From Prosthecobacter gellanilyticus (GTDB lineage Bacteria; Verrucomicrobiota; Verrucomicrobiia; Verrucomicrobiales; Verrucomicrobiaceae), in the NCBI RefSeq assembly GCF_007992435.1, contig NZ_BKAG01000002.1, forward strand, positions 62,001 through 126,000: 64,000 nt of DNA, read 5' to 3'. The position numbers and the translations under genes were made by a program. Of this stretch, positions 35,851-46,061 are shown one piece after another; position 1 is the stretch's first letter; every line of letters starts with the position of its first letter. The notes beneath the pieces are model-generated. The model did not search any database and was not told the DNA's origin. It saw only the letters and a program-made list of their open reading frames with translations.

Positions 35851-36990
35851 ATGACGCATTCACTGCTCGTCCGCCCCATTGCCAAAAGAGAATGGTCCAT
35901 CACGGCTGCGGTCGCCTTCTTCCTCATCGTGCTCATGCCGCTGATGAACAGCCTCGGCTGGATCAGCGACTTCACGATCAATCTCTGGGGTAAGTATCTC
36001 TGCTACGCTATGTTGGCCATCAGTGTGGATCTCTTGTGGGGATACACAGGCCTGCTCAGCCTCGGTCAGGCGCTGTTCTTCACTCTTGGTGGTTACATGA
36101 TGGGCATGTACCTCATGCGCATGATCGGGGACATGGGGCAGTATCACAAGGACATGCCTGACTTCCTGGTCTTCCTAGGCTGGGAGAGGCTTCCCACCTT
36201 CTGGAAGCCTTTCAGCAGCTTCCCGTTTGCCATGATCATGATGCTGCTCATCCCCGGCATTGTGGCCTATGTCTTCGGCTGGCTGGCCTTCCGCTCACGA
36301 GTGCGCGGCGTGTATTTCTCCATCCTCACGCAAGCGTTGACTTATGGCGCCTCCCTCATGTTCTTCCGCAATGACATGCTGATGGGTGGTAACAACGGCT
36401 TCACGGACTTCCGCTTCATCCTGGGTTATGACATCCGCAGCCCTGGCACCCAGCGCGGCCTTTTCATCATCACCGCCATCGTGCTCTCGCTGACTTATGC
36501 GGGTCTGCGCTGCCTCACGCGCAGCCGCTTTGGCTTGGTGCAGCAGGCCGTTCGCGACAGCGAAAACCGCGTGCTCTTCAGCGGCTATTCCTCACCTAAC
36601 TTCAAGCTCTTCATCTTCGTCTTGAGCGCGCTCATCGGCTCCATCGGCGGTGCGCTCTACGTGCCCCAGGTGGGCATCATCAATCCGAGTGAGATGACCA
36701 CGGACAAGTCGCTAGAAGCCGTGGTGTGGACCGCGGTCGGTGGTCGCGGAACTCTCATCGGCCCCATTGTCGGTGCCGTAAGTGTGAACGCGCTGAAGAG
36801 CTGGGCCACACGAGCCTATCCGGATCTCTGGCTCATCATTCTGGGCGGCCTGTTCATGTTGGTGGTGCTGTTTCTGCCGAAGGGCATCGTGGGTGTTCCG
36901 GGGATGGTGAAGGGCTGGCTGAAAAGCCGAAAACCTCCGGAAGAGCCTGATTCTATCCCGCTCACCAAGGTTGCTGACAAAGCCGAATGA
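35851..36990 (+). CDS. urtC: Urea ABC transporter permease UrtC
   Basis: 379 residues from the ATG at 35851; the frame is open 27 codons upstream, but that would overlap urtB. It is a LivM-like membrane protein with [60 protein letters not shown] and the EAA-type [20 protein letters not shown]. It pairs with UrtB. The gap to urtB is 29 bp and to urtD 10 bp, so one operon. Confidence 0.95.
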   Translation: MTHSLLVRPIAKREWSITAAVAFFLIVLMPLMNSLGWISDFTINLWGKYLCYAMLAISVDLLWGYTGLLSLGQALFFTLGGYMMGMYLMRMIGDMGQYHKDMPDFLVFLGWERLPTFWKPFSSFPFAMIMMLLIPGIVAYVFGWLAFRSRVRGVYFSILTQALTYGASLMFFRNDMLMGGNNGFTDFRFILGYDIRSPGTQRGLFIITAIVLSLTYAGLRCLTRSRFGLVQQAVRDSENRVLFSGYSSPNFKLFIFVLSALIGSIGGALYVPQVGIINPSEMTTDKSLEAVVWTAVGGRGTLIGPIVGAVSVNALKSWATRAYPDLWLIILGGLFMLVVLFLPKGIVGVPGMVKGWLKSRKPPEEPDSIPLTKVADKAE

Positions 36991-37000
36991 TCTCACCACC

Positions 37001-37762
37001 ATGGACAAGCCTCTTATCCTCAACGCTGAAGGCGTGAACAAATCCTTCGCCGGGTTCAAGGCCATCACGAACCTGAATTTCTATCTGGCGGAAGGGGAGT
37101 TGCGCACCGTGATCGGCCCCAACGGCGCGGGCAAGACCACCTTCCTCGATCTCATCACAGGCCGCACGAAGCCTGACACCGGCACCATCACCTTTGGAGC
37201 GAACACCGAGCTGCTACCGCTGAGCGAGCATGAGATCGTACGACTTGGCGTCGGACGGAAGTTTCAAACGCCGACCGTGTACACCGATCACACAGTCTTT
37301 GAGAACCTGCTGCTCTCCCTGGAAGGTGTGCGCGGTGTGTGGCGCACTTTGTTCAGCAAGACGACCAGCACGGATGTGGACCGAATCGATGAGATTCTGA
37401 AGATCATCAATCTCGGCTCGAGACGAGAGGATCTCGCGGGTTCCCTTTCTCATGGTCAGAAGCAGTGGCTGGAGATCGGCATGCTGCTGGCGCAGAATTC
37501 CAAGCTGCTGCTCATTGATGAACCTGCTGCAGGCATGAGCGATGACGAAACCGCGCTCACGGGCGAGCTGCTGCTGAAATTGGCGGGCAAGCACAGCATC
37601 ATCGTCATCGAGCATGACATGGTTTTTGTGAAGCAGATCGCCACGGGGCGCAAAGTGACCGTGCTGCATCAGGGCAGCGTGCTTTGCGAGGGCAGCGTGG
37701 ATGCTGTGCAGAATGATCCCAAGGTGATCGAAGTCTATCTCGGACGCAAGAAAGCCGCCTAA
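37001..37762 (+). CDS. urtD: Urea ABC transporter ATP-binding protein UrtD
   Basis: 253 residues from the ATG at 37001 (MDKPLILNAEGVNKSFAGFK), preceded by 10 bp after urtC. Walker A is GPNGAGKTTF, the signature segment SLSHGQKQWLEIGMLLAQN, Walker B LLLIDEPAAGMSDDE and the switch His in IVIEHDM. The QKQWLEIGM signature and the EPAAGM Walker B region are characteristic of UrtD. It powers urea import with UrtE. Confidence 0.96.
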   Translation: MDKPLILNAEGVNKSFAGFKAITNLNFYLAEGELRTVIGPNGAGKTTFLDLITGRTKPDTGTITFGANTELLPLSEHEIVRLGVGRKFQTPTVYTDHTVFENLLLSLEGVRGVWRTLFSKTTSTDVDRIDEILKIINLGSRREDLAGSLSHGQKQWLEIGMLLAQNSKLLLIDEPAAGMSDDETALTGELLLKLAGKHSIIVIEHDMVFVKQIATGRKVTVLHQGSVLCEGSVDAVQNDPKVIEVYLGRKKAA

Positions 37763-37770
37763 CCATCTCC

Positions 37771-38466
37771 ATGCTCACTCTTTCCTCCATTCACGCCTCC
37801 ATCGGCGGCAGCCGCATCCTGCGCGGGGTCGATCTCACCGTGCCTGACGGCCAGCTCTGCTGCCTCATGGGCCGCAACGGCGTGGGCAAGACCAGCACGC
37901 TGCGCTCCATCGTGGGCCTCTTCAAAACGGACTCCGGCAAGATCACCCTGGAGGGCAAGGACATCACTCGGCTCGCTCCTGAAGACCGGGCACGCCAAGG
38001 TCTGGCCTATGTGCCGCAGGGCCGCGATATCTTCCCCTTTCTCACCGTGGAGGAAAACCTCCTGCTCGGAGCCACCGCGCGCGGCATCAAGACCAGCGGG
38101 AAGCTTGACCGCATCTTCACGCTCTTCCCCATCATTAAAGAGTTCCTGCCGCGCAAAGGTGGCATGCTTAGCGGCGGCCAGCAGCAGCAGCTCGCCATTG
38201 CGCGCGCCCTGCTTACCGAGCCGAAGGTGCTGATCCTCGATGAACCCACGGAAGGCATCCAGCCGAACGTCATCGACCAGATTGGTGATGCTCTCAAAAT
38301 CCTGCGTTCGGAGGACAAGATGAGCATCCTGCTCGTGGAGCAGTATCTCGACTTCTGTCGCGAGCTCGCGGATGTCTTCTACATCATGGATCGTGGCACG
38401 GTGGTTGCTGAGGGAGGGGTGAAGGATCTTACCGACGCTGTGGTGAAGGAGTTCCTGACTGTTTGA
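37771..38466 (+). CDS. urtE: Urea ABC transporter ATP-binding protein UrtE
   Basis: 231 residues. Walker A GRNGVGKTSTLRSIVG, signature LSGGQQQQLAIARALL, Walker B VLILDEPTEGIQPNVIDQIG and EQYLDFCRELAD. EPTEGIQPN is diagnostic of UrtE compared with LivF. It starts 8 bp after urtD and is followed 19 bp later by the HupE/UreJ gene, linking urea uptake directly to urease expression. Confidence 0.96.
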   Translation: MLTLSSIHASIGGSRILRGVDLTVPDGQLCCLMGRNGVGKTSTLRSIVGLFKTDSGKITLEGKDITRLAPEDRARQGLAYVPQGRDIFPFLTVEENLLLGATARGIKTSGKLDRIFTLFPIIKEFLPRKGGMLSGGQQQQLAIARALLTEPKVLILDEPTEGIQPNVIDQIGDALKILRSEDKMSILLVEQYLDFCRELADVFYIMDRGTVVAEGGVKDLTDAVVKEFLTV

Positions 38467-38485
38467 CCCAATCTCTCATTTCTTC

Positions 38486-39082
38486 ATGTCATCACTACGC
38501 TCCCCCCGGCTTGTGCGTCGTTTGCTGGCCTGCTTGAGCCTTCTCTGGCTTACCTCGGCTCCATTACTCGCGCATCACCTCCCACCCGGCATGGAGGATG
38601 TGGACGAGTTTGAGGATGGCATGGCCTTCATGGCGGGGATTCGGCACCCATTGTTAGGCGTGGATCACTGGTTTTTTGCGGTTGTCGTCGGCGTCCTGGC
38701 TGTTCTGTGGAAGGGGCGCAGCAACAAGATTTCTCCGCTGGTCTGTCTTCTGCCAGCCATGCTGGGTGGAGTGATCAGTGGACTGCAGGGCATCGTGCTG
38801 CCTGAGGTTTCGTGGGCTTTGCTGACGGCGATGATGGCCGTGATGACTTGGTCTGCATCCACGTTCCGTGGACAGGCCATGACTCTCCTTGGCATCACGA
38901 TGCTGGCGCTCTGGCAGGGGAATCAACACGGTATCGCCTGGCCATTGGATGCAGGCAGCGGCTGGTACGTGGCGGGGCTCATGATCACGACCACCGTGCT
39001 GGCTTGCTGCGGCTCTGTTGTGACCGAGTTGGCTGTCACGCCATTCCGTCTGAAGCGTCCTGCCCGCGTGACTTCTCACTGA
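38486..39082 (+). CDS. ureJ: HupE/UreJ-family membrane protein, probable nickel permease
   Basis: 198 residues. It has a signal peptide ([20 protein letters not shown]) and a His-rich mature N-terminus, then about six hydrophobic helices. The family motif is [20 protein letters not shown], in which His and Asp are thought to bind nickel. Members encoded in urease loci (UreJ) supply Ni2+ for the active site. It sits between urtE and ureA, with 16 bp to ureA. Confidence 0.87.
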   Translation: MSSLRSPRLVRRLLACLSLLWLTSAPLLAHHLPPGMEDVDEFEDGMAFMAGIRHPLLGVDHWFFAVVVGVLAVLWKGRSNKISPLVCLLPAMLGGVISGLQGIVLPEVSWALLTAMMAVMTWSASTFRGQAMTLLGITMLALWQGNQHGIAWPLDAGSGWYVAGLMITTTVLACCGSVVTELAVTPFRLKRPARVTSH

Positions 39083-39098
39083 TCCTGCCACTCACGCC

Positions 39099-39401
39099 AT
39101 GCATCTCTCTCCACGTGAACAGGAAAAGCTGCTCATCGTCGTGGCTGCAGATGTAGCCCGCAAGCGACGTGATCGCGGTGTGAAGCTGAACTATCCGGAA
39201 ACAGTCGCCATCATCTCCGCCGAGATCATGGAAGGCGCGCGCGATGGCCGCAGTGTGGCCGAGCTCATGAGCTACGGCACCACCATCGTGAAGCGTGCCG
39301 AGGTCATGGAAGGCGTGCCTGAGATGATCCACGAGGTCCAGGTTGAGGCCACCTTTCCGGACGGCACGAAGCTGGTCACCGTTCACAACCCCGTGCGCTG
39401 A
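39099..39401 (+). CDS. ureA: Urease gamma subunit
   Basis: 100 residues, full length. [38 protein letters not shown] and [15 protein letters not shown] are the standard UreA blocks. It is the smallest structural subunit of the cytoplasmic urease trimer. ureB begins 4 bp after its stop. Confidence 0.97.
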   Translation: MHLSPREQEKLLIVVAADVARKRRDRGVKLNYPETVAIISAEIMEGARDGRSVAELMSYGTTIVKRAEVMEGVPEMIHEVQVEATFPDGTKLVTVHNPVR

Positions 39402-39405
39402 CACC

Positions 39406-39723
39406 ATGATCCCTGGAGAAATCATTCATCCACCTGATGCCACGGCACTCGAAGCGAATGTAGGCCTCGCGACACGCAAGCTCATCGTGGCGAACACCGG
39501 TGACCGGCCCGTGCAGATTGGCAGCCACTTTCATTTCTATGAGGTGAACACCTCGCTGCACTTTGATCGCGAGTCAGCGCTTGGTTTTCGCCTCAACATA
39601 CCCGCTGGCACCGCTGTTCGCTTCGAGCCAGGAGACACACGTGAGGTCGAGGTCGTGGCCTTTGCTGGAAAACGCGAGGTGTATGGCCTGAACAATCTCG
39701 TCAACGGACCTCTGCCCGCATGA
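39406..39723 (+). CDS. ureB: Urease beta subunit
   Basis: 105 residues from the ATG at 39406 ([20 protein letters not shown]); the open frame extends upstream inside ure[38 protein letters not shown] and NNLVNGPLP match UreB. It is a separate gene, not fused to ureA as in Helicobacter. Its TGA overlaps the ureC ATG by 4 bp. Confidence 0.97.
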   Translation: MIPGEIIHPPDATALEANVGLATRKLIVANTGDRPVQIGSHFHFYEVNTSLHFDRESALGFRLNIPAGTAVRFEPGDTREVEVVAFAGKREVYGLNNLVNGPLPA

Positions 39724-41444
39724 AGATCACTCGCAAACAACACACCAGCATGTTTGGTCCCACGGTCGGCGATCAGGTGCGCCTGGCCGACACCGAGCTC
39801 TTTATCGAAATCGAGCGCGACCTCATCGCGGAGAGTGGTGGCTATGGCAACGAGGTGAAGTTCGGCGGTGGCAAAGTGATCCGCGATGGCATGGCGCAGT
39901 CCTGTCTGGCCCTGGATGCTGAATGCCTGGATCTCGTCATCACCAACGCCACGATCATCGATGCCGTGCAGGGCATCATCAAGGCGGACATCGGCATCAA
40001 GCACGGGCGCATTGTCGGCATCGGCCACGCGGGAAATCCCATGCTGCAGGATGACATCAGCATGGTCATTGGCGCAGGCACGGAAGTCATCGCGGGCGAA
40101 GGCTGCATCATCACTGCGGGCGGTATTGACACGCACATTCACTTTATCTGCCCGCAGCAGATCGACCATGCGCTGGCTAGCGGTGTGACCACCATGATCG
40201 GCGGTGGCACAGGTCCTGCGCACGGCACCTATGCCACCACCTGCACACCGGGCATCTGGAACATGCACCGCATGCTGGAGGCTGCGGATGAGTATCCCAT
40301 GAACCTCGGCTTTCTCGGCAAGGGCAACTGCTCCACACCTGCGCCGTTGCGTGAGCAAGTGCTCGCGGGTGCCATCGGTCTGAAACTGCATGAAGACTGG
40401 GGCACCACGCCTGCCGCTATCGATACTTGTTTAGGTGTCGCGGATGAACTCGATGTGCAGGTGGCCATCCACACGGACACGTTGAATGAAGCAGGCTTTG
40501 TCGAAAGCACGCTCGCAGCTTTTAAAGGACGAACCATTCATACTTATCACTCGGAAGGTGCGGGTGGTGGACATGCGCCCGACATCATCCGCGTCTGCGG
40601 TGAGGCGAATGTGCTGCCATCGTCCACGAACCCCACACGCCCCTTCACGATCAACACGATCGACGAGCATCTGGACATGCTCATGGTCTGTCATCACCTC
40701 GATTCCAAGATTCCTGAAGACGTCGCTTTCGCCGAGTCTCGCATCAGGCCAGAGACCATCGCTGCAGAAGACTTGCTGCATGATCTCGGCGCCATCTCCA
40801 TGATGTCCAGCGACAGCCAGGCGATGGGCCGTCTAGGTGAGGTCATCACACGCACCTGGCAGACCGCGCACAAGATGAAGGTGCAGTTTGGTAAGCTCGA
40901 TGGTCCTCCGGAACACAACGCCGCCGATAACTACCGCGCGCTGCGTTATGTCGCGAAGTACACCATCAATCCTGCGATGACCCATGGCATCTCACATGAG
41001 GTAGGCAGCATCGAAGTCGGCAAGCTTGCCGACCTCGTCGTGTGGAAGCCGGCCTTCTTTGGCGTGAAGCCAGAGGTCGTGCTGAAAGGCGGCCTCATTG
41101 CCATGGCGAACATGGGTGATCCGAATGCCAGCATCCCGACTCCTCAGCCGATGATGTATCGCCACCAGTTTGCCGCGCATGGCCGTGCGAAGTTCAAGAC
41201 CAGCCTGACTTTCATTAGTGATGCCGCCTTCCAGAGCGGTGTGGTGAAAGCCCTCGGCGTGCACAAGCAGCTCAGCGCTGTGAAGAACTGTCGCAAGGTG
41301 AGCAAGCACGACATGCTCTGGAACAACTACCTGCCGAAGATCGAGGTGGATCCGGACACCTACACCGTGAAGGCCGATGGACGCGAGCTGCGCTGCGAGC
41401 CCGCAAGCGTGCTGCCGATGGCCCAGCGCTACTTCCTGTTCTGA
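39720..41444 (+). CDS. ureC: Urease alpha subunit (catalytic)
   Basis: 574 residues, normal length, ending RYFLF. It hydrolyses urea to ammonia and carbamate. The nickel site is complete: [20 protein letters not shown], the carbamylated Lys in [12 protein letters not shown], His in [10 protein letters not shown] and [16 protein letters not shown]. The mobile flap [20 protein letters not shown] carries the catalytic His. Nothing suggests loss of activity. Confidence 0.98.
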   Translation: MKITRKQHTSMFGPTVGDQVRLADTELFIEIERDLIAESGGYGNEVKFGGGKVIRDGMAQSCLALDAECLDLVITNATIIDAVQGIIKADIGIKHGRIVGIGHAGNPMLQDDISMVIGAGTEVIAGEGCIITAGGIDTHIHFICPQQIDHALASGVTTMIGGGTGPAHGTYATTCTPGIWNMHRMLEAADEYPMNLGFLGKGNCSTPAPLREQVLAGAIGLKLHEDWGTTPAAIDTCLGVADELDVQVAIHTDTLNEAGFVESTLAAFKGRTIHTYHSEGAGGGHAPDIIRVCGEANVLPSSTNPTRPFTINTIDEHLDMLMVCHHLDSKIPEDVAFAESRIRPETIAAEDLLHDLGAISMMSSDSQAMGRLGEVITRTWQTAHKMKVQFGKLDGPPEHNAADNYRALRYVAKYTINPAMTHGISHEVGSIEVGKLADLVVWKPAFFGVKPEVVLKGGLIAMANMGDPNASIPTPQPMMYRHQFAAHGRAKFKTSLTFISDAAFQSGVVKALGVHKQLSAVKNCRKVSKHDMLWNNYLPKIEVDPDTYTVKADGRELRCEPASVLPMAQRYFLF

Positions 41445-41875
41445 TGATCCTGGTCACCCGCATGCTCCTGGACTGCTCTCCACGTCCTGCTGCAGAGCAG
41501 GTGGAGCTGATGGCCGAGCGGCGGCTCTTTCTCAAACGGCGCTGGCGCGGTGTGGCCGCGGATGGCACCGAGTTCGGCTTTGATCTCGCTTCACGGCTGA
41601 AGCATGGCGGTGTGATCCATCAGACTCCTGAAGCCGACTACATCGTGCATCAGGAACCGGAGTTGGTGTATCAAATCCGTCCGAGCTCGGCAGATGAAGC
41701 CGCTCTCATGGGTTGGAAGATCGGCAATCTGCATCTCGGTGTGCAGATCATCGATGGCGTCATTCGCATCACTCATGATGTGGCGGTGCTGCAGCTCTGC
41801 GAGCGCGAGGGCTGGGCCTTTGAGGAGATCAGTGTCATCTTCAACCCTCTGCGTGTCACTGCTCATGCTCCCTGA
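41444..41875 (+). CDS. ureE: Urease accessory protein UreE
   Basis: 143 residues. UreE is the nickel metallochaperone of urease assembly. The sequence has KRRWRGVAADGTEFGFDLAS in the N-terminal domain and GWKIGNLHLGVQIIDGVIRI with the conserved metal-site His in the C-terminal domain. It lacks the His-rich tail of the Klebsiella protein (ends LRVTAHAP), as in many species. It overlaps ureC by one base and ureF by 11 bp. Confidence 0.93.
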   Translation: MILVTRMLLDCSPRPAAEQVELMAERRLFLKRRWRGVAADGTEFGFDLASRLKHGGVIHQTPEADYIVHQEPELVYQIRPSSADEAALMGWKIGNLHLGVQIIDGVIRITHDVAVLQLCEREGWAFEEISVIFNPLRVTAHAP

Positions 41876-42536
41876 ATGGCTGCCCTGGCTTTTGCAGGTG
41901 AATGACTCGCAGTTTCCCTCGGGTGCCTATGCGCATTCCATGGGGCTGGAAGAGCTGGTGCAGCATGGTCTGGTGAAGAATGCGGATGATCTCGAAATTT
42001 TTCTGCATCGTCAGATCATCCCAAGCCTGCTGAATTTTGAGCTGCCCTTTTTGCTGCAAGCTCATGCTGCGGCATCAGCTGCTAATCATGGGACCTTGCG
42101 CCGACTGGATGAGGATCTCGATGCCTGGAAACTCGCGGGAGAGCTTCGGCAGGCCAGTCGCCAGCTTGGTTCACGAAGGCTTTCCTTGGTGCAGAAGCTC
42201 AACAAGGATGACTTTGTCTCGACCTACGTGCAGAGGGCCGCTCCCTGTCATCATCTCATCGCCTGTGCTTTGGAGACGCGGCATCTGCCGGTGAGCGCGG
42301 CGTGTTGTGCCTTTGGCCTGCAAACCCTCAGTGGCTATGCCATCAGTGCCATGAAGCTCATCAGGCTTGGGCAGGAGCGCTGCCAGCTCATCATCCGCGG
42401 CAGCATGACACTGCTGGCAGGTCGATTAGATGGCATGATCTCTGCATCAGAGACCCGCATCGGCTGGTTCAACCCTCTGCTGGAGATCGCCTCCATGCGC
42501 CACGCCCGTGCGAACGAACGACTTTTCATCTCATGA
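41865..42536 (+). CDS. ureF: Urease accessory protein UreF
   Basis: 223 residues from the ATG at 41865 ([20 protein letters not shown]), inside the end of ureE; the frame extends upstream without meaning. [20 protein letters not shown] is the UreF hallmark, followed by the all-helical body and the C-terminal [19 protein letters not shown]. It forms the UreDFG complex that gates nickel delivery. The stop overlaps the ureG ATG by 4 bp. Confidence 0.95.
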   Translation: MLPEWLPWLLQVNDSQFPSGAYAHSMGLEELVQHGLVKNADDLEIFLHRQIIPSLLNFELPFLLQAHAAASAANHGTLRRLDEDLDAWKLAGELRQASRQLGSRRLSLVQKLNKDDFVSTYVQRAAPCHHLIACALETRHLPVSAACCAFGLQTLSGYAISAMKLIRLGQERCQLIIRGSMTLLAGRLDGMISASETRIGWFNPLLEIASMRHARANERLFIS

Positions 42537-43144
42537 GCAATCCCCGACCTCTGCGAATCGGCATCGGCGGCCCTGTGGGCTCCGGCAAGACCATGTGCGT
42601 GCTGCGCCTCTGCCAGTGGTTGAAGGATGAGTTCTCCCTCGCTGTCATCACCAATGACATCTACACGCGCGAGGATGCAGAGTTTCTGCTGCGGCAAAAT
42701 ATCCTGCCTGCGGATCGCGTCATGGGTGTGGAGACCGGCGGCTGTCCGCACACCGCCATCCGCGATGACATCAGCATGAACATGGCTGCGGTGATCGAGC
42801 TCGAGAAGCGCCACCCTGACCTGCAACTCCTGCTCATCGAAAGCGGCGGCGACAATCTCTCCGCCACCTACTCCCCCGAGCTCGCGGATGTCTTCATCTT
42901 CGTCATCGACGTGGCGGAAGGCGACAAGATCCCGCGCAAAGGCGGCCCTGCCATCCGCAACAGCGACCTCCTCCTCATCAACAAAATCGACCTCGCTCCG
43001 TATGTCGGAGCCGATCTTGACGTCATGGCCCGCGACTCCAAACTCATGCGTGGCAGCAAACCCTTCCTCTTTGCCGACATGAAGTCTGAGAAGGGCAGGG
43101 ATGATCTTATCGGCTGGTTGAAACGTGACTACCTCTTCGTTTGA
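42533..43144 (+). CDS. ureG: Urease accessory GTPase UreG
   Basis: 203 residues from the ATG at 42533 ([20 protein letters not shown]). P-loop GPVGSGKT, the metal/invariant region [14 protein letters not shown] with the CPH nickel site, the switch [15 protein letters not shown] and the guanine-specificity motif [14 protein letters not shown]. It delivers nickel in a GTP-dependent way. It overlaps ureF by 4 bp. Confidence 0.97.
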   Translation: MSNPRPLRIGIGGPVGSGKTMCVLRLCQWLKDEFSLAVITNDIYTREDAEFLLRQNILPADRVMGVETGGCPHTAIRDDISMNMAAVIELEKRHPDLQLLLIESGGDNLSATYSPELADVFIFVIDVAEGDKIPRKGGPAIRNSDLLLINKIDLAPYVGADLDVMARDSKLMRGSKPFLFADMKSEKGRDDLIGWLKRDYLFV

Positions 43145-43938
43145 ACGGCCACCTCCATCTCATCGGCTCATGCTACGACTCCGGCCAGACCTATCTGCGG
43201 CAGCAGTCCTTCCGCGCTCCGCTGCAGATCAGCAAGCCTCATGAGGATGCGGGATCCTTGGTTGTAAATGTGGTTAATCCGACCGCAGGCATCTTTGATG
43301 GAGACAGCATCGAGTTGAATGCCGAGGCGGAATCCGGTGCATCACTGGTTTTGACCACACCGAGCGCCAGCCGCGTGTATCGTTCACGAAGCGGAGGTCC
43401 CGCGAAGGTGAAGCAGCGCTTCAGCGTGCAAGCAGACGCCTTTCTGGAGTTCTTCCCGGAACCCTTCATCCCGCAGGCCGGTGCTCGTTACCAGCAGACC
43501 ACCGAGCTGCATGCCGAACCCGGCGGCACGCTACTCTTCTTCGACTGGCTCACCCCGGGTCGTGTGGCCAGTGGCGAGGTCTTTGAGTATGCCGAGCTGA
43601 ACTGGGATCTGGATGCGACGATTGGTGAAACGCTCGTCGCCCGCGAACGCTATCGCCTGAGTCCCGAGGATTCCAGTTTGGAGGCTTTGAAGCTGGTCTA
43701 TCCAGTAGCGCACTATCTCAGTTGCTTCATCCTGGGGGAGTTGATCTTTCCTGTGCAGGAGATCGAGGCTCTCAACAGCCCCGAAGTCTATCTTGGTCAC
43801 AGTGCGCTCATCTCTGGTCAGGGCTATACCGTCAAGGTGCTCTGCCTGGACAGTCTCAGCGCCCGCCGGACGCTCAAACAACTGCGGCATATCCTCTACG
43901 CCGCAATGGGCAGACAGATTCCAACCCTCGGTCGATAG
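43141..43938 (+). CDS. ureD: Urease accessory protein UreD
   Basis: 265 residues starting at a TTG that overlaps the ureG stop (TTGA); no in-frame ATG is nearby. Typical UreD blocks are [60 protein letters not shown] and [17 protein letters not shown]. It is the scaffold through which nickel passes to apo-urease. Being last in the locus (order J-A-B-C-E-F-G-D) is a known alternative to the D-first order. Confidence 0.95.
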   Translation: MNGHLHLIGSCYDSGQTYLRQQSFRAPLQISKPHEDAGSLVVNVVNPTAGIFDGDSIELNAEAESGASLVLTTPSASRVYRSRSGGPAKVKQRFSVQADAFLEFFPEPFIPQAGARYQQTTELHAEPGGTLLFFDWLTPGRVASGEVFEYAELNWDLDATIGETLVARERYRLSPEDSSLEALKLVYPVAHYLSCFILGELIFPVQEIEALNSPEVYLGHSALISGQGYTVKVLCLDSLSARRTLKQLRHILYAAMGRQIPTLGR

Positions 43939-43993
43939 AACCATCAGAGGAAATTTCCCTTATCGTTGATGTTTTCACTTCTGCCACGCGCCC

Positions 43994-44033
43994 AAAGAAA
44001 AAGCGCAGGTCACTGATGATCAGTAACCTGCGC
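43994..44033 (-). terminator. Intrinsic terminator of ssrA
   Basis: On the minus strand GCGCAGGTTACTGAT pairs with ATCAGTGACCTGCGC (44003-44033, one G-U pair), followed by TTTTTCTTT. It sits 15 nt past the tmRNA 3' end. It also lies after ureD and could block read-through from the urease operon. Confidence 0.88.
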
Positions 44034-44047
44034 CCTTCAACACTGAG

Positions 44048-44396
44048 TGGAGACGAGGGGAATTGAACCCCTGTCCGAATGGCCATAGACCGAAGCCTCT
44101 ACATGCTTATCAGGCTATTTGGTCTCGATGAGGGGCTTCAACCTGCGAAATCCCGTTCATCCAGCGTCCTGTTTGATCTCGCTTTCGACCCGGTCGCGCG
44201 GTCATCCAGCCAGCCTGGTAGTGGCATCAGCTGAGGTACCAGACATTCCTCAGGTGATGTCGCGGGGCTTAGGCCGCGAGGGCAAGCTCAGAAGAGTTTG
44301 CTGTTGTTTGTTTGACTCGATTGTTAACGGGGCCAACGAATCATCCCCGGCATGCCACCCCGACCGTAGACTACCCGTCGAAACCAGGACGTCCCC
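44048..44396 (-). ncRNA. ssrA: tmRNA (ssrA), one-piece
   Basis: About 349 nt. The 5' end GGGGACGTCCTGGTTTCGAC is the conserved tmRNA start, and its first bases pair with GTCTCC at the 3' end to form the acceptor stem. The 3' T-arm reads GGGGTTCAATTCCCC. The tag frame ends ...ANSSELALAA-TAA: GCA at 44301-44299, stop at 44271-44269. The resume codon may instead be AAA after CGAGTC, which would add KQTT in front. CCA is not encoded: after the discriminator A at 44048 the genome reads CTC. It rescues stalled ribosomes with SmpB, which is not in this window. Confidence 0.95.
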
Positions 44397-44415
44397 AATC
44401 AGTATTGACGTGGTC

Positions 44416-44443
44416 ATCATACGACCTTTCCAGGTGAGGTCAA
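44416..44443 (-). promoter_or_regulatory. Sigma-70-type promoter of ssrA
   Basis: Minus strand TTGACC (44443-44438), 16-bp spacer, TATGAT (44421-44416). The -10 element is about 20 nt from the mature 5' end, leaving a short 5' leader to be trimmed. The neighbouring 44444-44589 shows nothing further I can assign. Confidence 0.65.
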
Positions 44444-44589
44444 GGGGTGGTCGCACATGCTTTGAAGGTGCAGCAGGGCATGGGAAAATGCCTGTCGGTG
44501 GAGAATCCGGGGGCCTAGGTTAAAAAGTTTTTGCAGCATACTTCGTGCTTGTCTTGAATCCCGCATCAGGCTGCACTCGCTGACTCACC

Positions 44590-46035
44590 ATGGCTCAAAA
44601 CCTCGACGCCCTCCGCCTCGCTCTCCAACACTCACCTGACAATGCGCCGCTGCTGCTGCTCTTTGCGGAAGGCTGCATGGAGGAGGGGTTGCTGGAGGAG
44701 GCTCTCGTCAGCTTCCAGCGCGTGCTGAATGCGGATCCCGTGCACGTGGAGGCGCGCCTTGGTCTTGCTCGTGTGGCTTTCCTCAAAGGCAATACCTCGG
44801 AGGCTGCGGTGCGTGCGGAGCAAATCCTTTCCTCAGCGCCTAGCTGCGCTCCCGCCTGCCTCCTGCTGGCGCGCATCTACATCACCGAGGGTGAGATGGT
44901 GAAAGCCCGCACCTTTTACGATCAAGGCGTCTCCTTGAACCGCTCCCTGGCCGATCCAGGCATCGAAAAAGACCTGCATGGGATCAAACCCGGCGGCGAC
45001 GACTCTGCCGGCCGCAAGCGTGCAGCCATGACCTCCAGCGGCAACTTCATCGAAGCCGCGGACGAGCGCAAAAAGAAGCCCGATGAAGATGAGGACGAGG
45101 GCGGTGACACGGATGATGACGATACTCACCCTCGCGGCGGCGCTGCCTTTGATCTGGGCCTGGCAGACTTTGACAAGCCCAAGCTCAACTTCGCCAATGT
45201 CGGCGGCATGGAGGATGTGAAGGAGCAGATCCGCATGAAGATCATTTATCCGCTGCAGCATGCGGATCTTTTCAAGGCTTATGATAAGAAGGTCGGTGGC
45301 GGCGTGCTGCTCTATGGGCCTCCTGGATGTGGCAAGACGCTGATCAGCAAGGCCACGGCAGGCGAGATCAAGGCCAACTTCATTGCTCTCGGTCTGCATC
45401 AGATCCTGGACATGTGGATCGGTAATTCGGAAAAGAACATGCACGAGGTCTTCGAACTCGCCCGGCAAAATGCGCCGAGCATCCTGTTCTTTGATGAGGT
45501 GGATGCCCTCGCCGCGGACCGTCGTGACCTGCGCCACAGCGCGGGTAGAAACCTGATCAATGCCTTTCTCTCCGAAATGGACGGTGCTGAGTCTAACAAT
45601 GAAGGTGTTCTCATCATCGGTGCCACAAACGCACCCTGGCATATCGATCCTGCCTTCCGCCGTCCAGGCCGCTTTGACCGCACCCTGTTCATTCCACCGC
45701 CGGATGAGCCGGGCCGCACGTCCATCATTGAGGTCATGGCCCAGGGAAAGCCCATCTCGGATCTTGATCCACGTGCTCTTGCGAAGAAGTGCGAGAACTT
45801 CTCCGGTGCGGATCTGAAGGCCGTCTTTGATCTCGCCACCGAGGAGGTTTTGAACCAGGCCATGCGCACAGGAAAAGTCATCCCGCTGAATACCAAGGAC
45901 CTCATCAAGGCCGCCGCCAGCCACAAGCCGACCACCAAGGCCTGGTTCGAGAGCGCGAAGAACTACGCTATGTACTCGAACCAGGGCGGCTTCTATGATG
46001 ACGTGCTGAAGTATCTGGGTCTCATCAAGCGCTAA
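44590..46035 (+). CDS. TPR-AAA+ ATPase (CDC48/VPS4-like AAA domain)
   Basis: 481 residues. About 1-125 is a TPR-like helical region (EEALVSFQRVLNADPVHVEA; LARVAFLKGNTSEAAVRAEQ). About 140-190 is a charged, very acidic linker (DEDEDEGGDTDDDD). A single AAA domain follows: VGGMEDVKEQIRMKIIYPLQ, Walker A GPPGCGKT (about 240-247), pore-loop-like MWIGNSEKN, Walker B ILFFDEVDALAADRR (about 297), sensor 1 GATNAPW and the second region of homology FRRPGRFDR (about 354). All catalytic residues are present, so it is probably a hexameric remodelling ATPase that recruits substrates or a partner by the TPRs. The next gene, 26 bp downstream, is a TPR-membrane protein and probable partner. I know no described system with this pair. 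Confidence 0.9.
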   Translation: MAQNLDALRLALQHSPDNAPLLLLFAEGCMEEGLLEEALVSFQRVLNADPVHVEARLGLARVAFLKGNTSEAAVRAEQILSSAPSCAPACLLLARIYITEGEMVKARTFYDQGVSLNRSLADPGIEKDLHGIKPGGDDSAGRKRAAMTSSGNFIEAADERKKKPDEDEDEGGDTDDDDTHPRGGAAFDLGLADFDKPKLNFANVGGMEDVKEQIRMKIIYPLQHADLFKAYDKKVGGGVLLYGPPGCGKTLISKATAGEIKANFIALGLHQILDMWIGNSEKNMHEVFELARQNAPSILFFDEVDALAADRRDLRHSAGRNLINAFLSEMDGAESNNEGVLIIGATNAPWHIDPAFRRPGRFDRTLFIPPPDEPGRTSIIEVMAQGKPISDLDPRALAKKCENFSGADLKAVFDLATEEVLNQAMRTGKVIPLNTKDLIKAAASHKPTTKAWFESAKNYAMYSNQGGFYDDVLKYLGLIKR

Positions 46036-46061
46036 CCAAAAAGCGAACCACGTCACGTAGC

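Noticed and set aside
41444..41875. UreE without a His-rich tail read as truncated
   Set aside because: Length and both domains are complete; many UreE proteins lack the tail.
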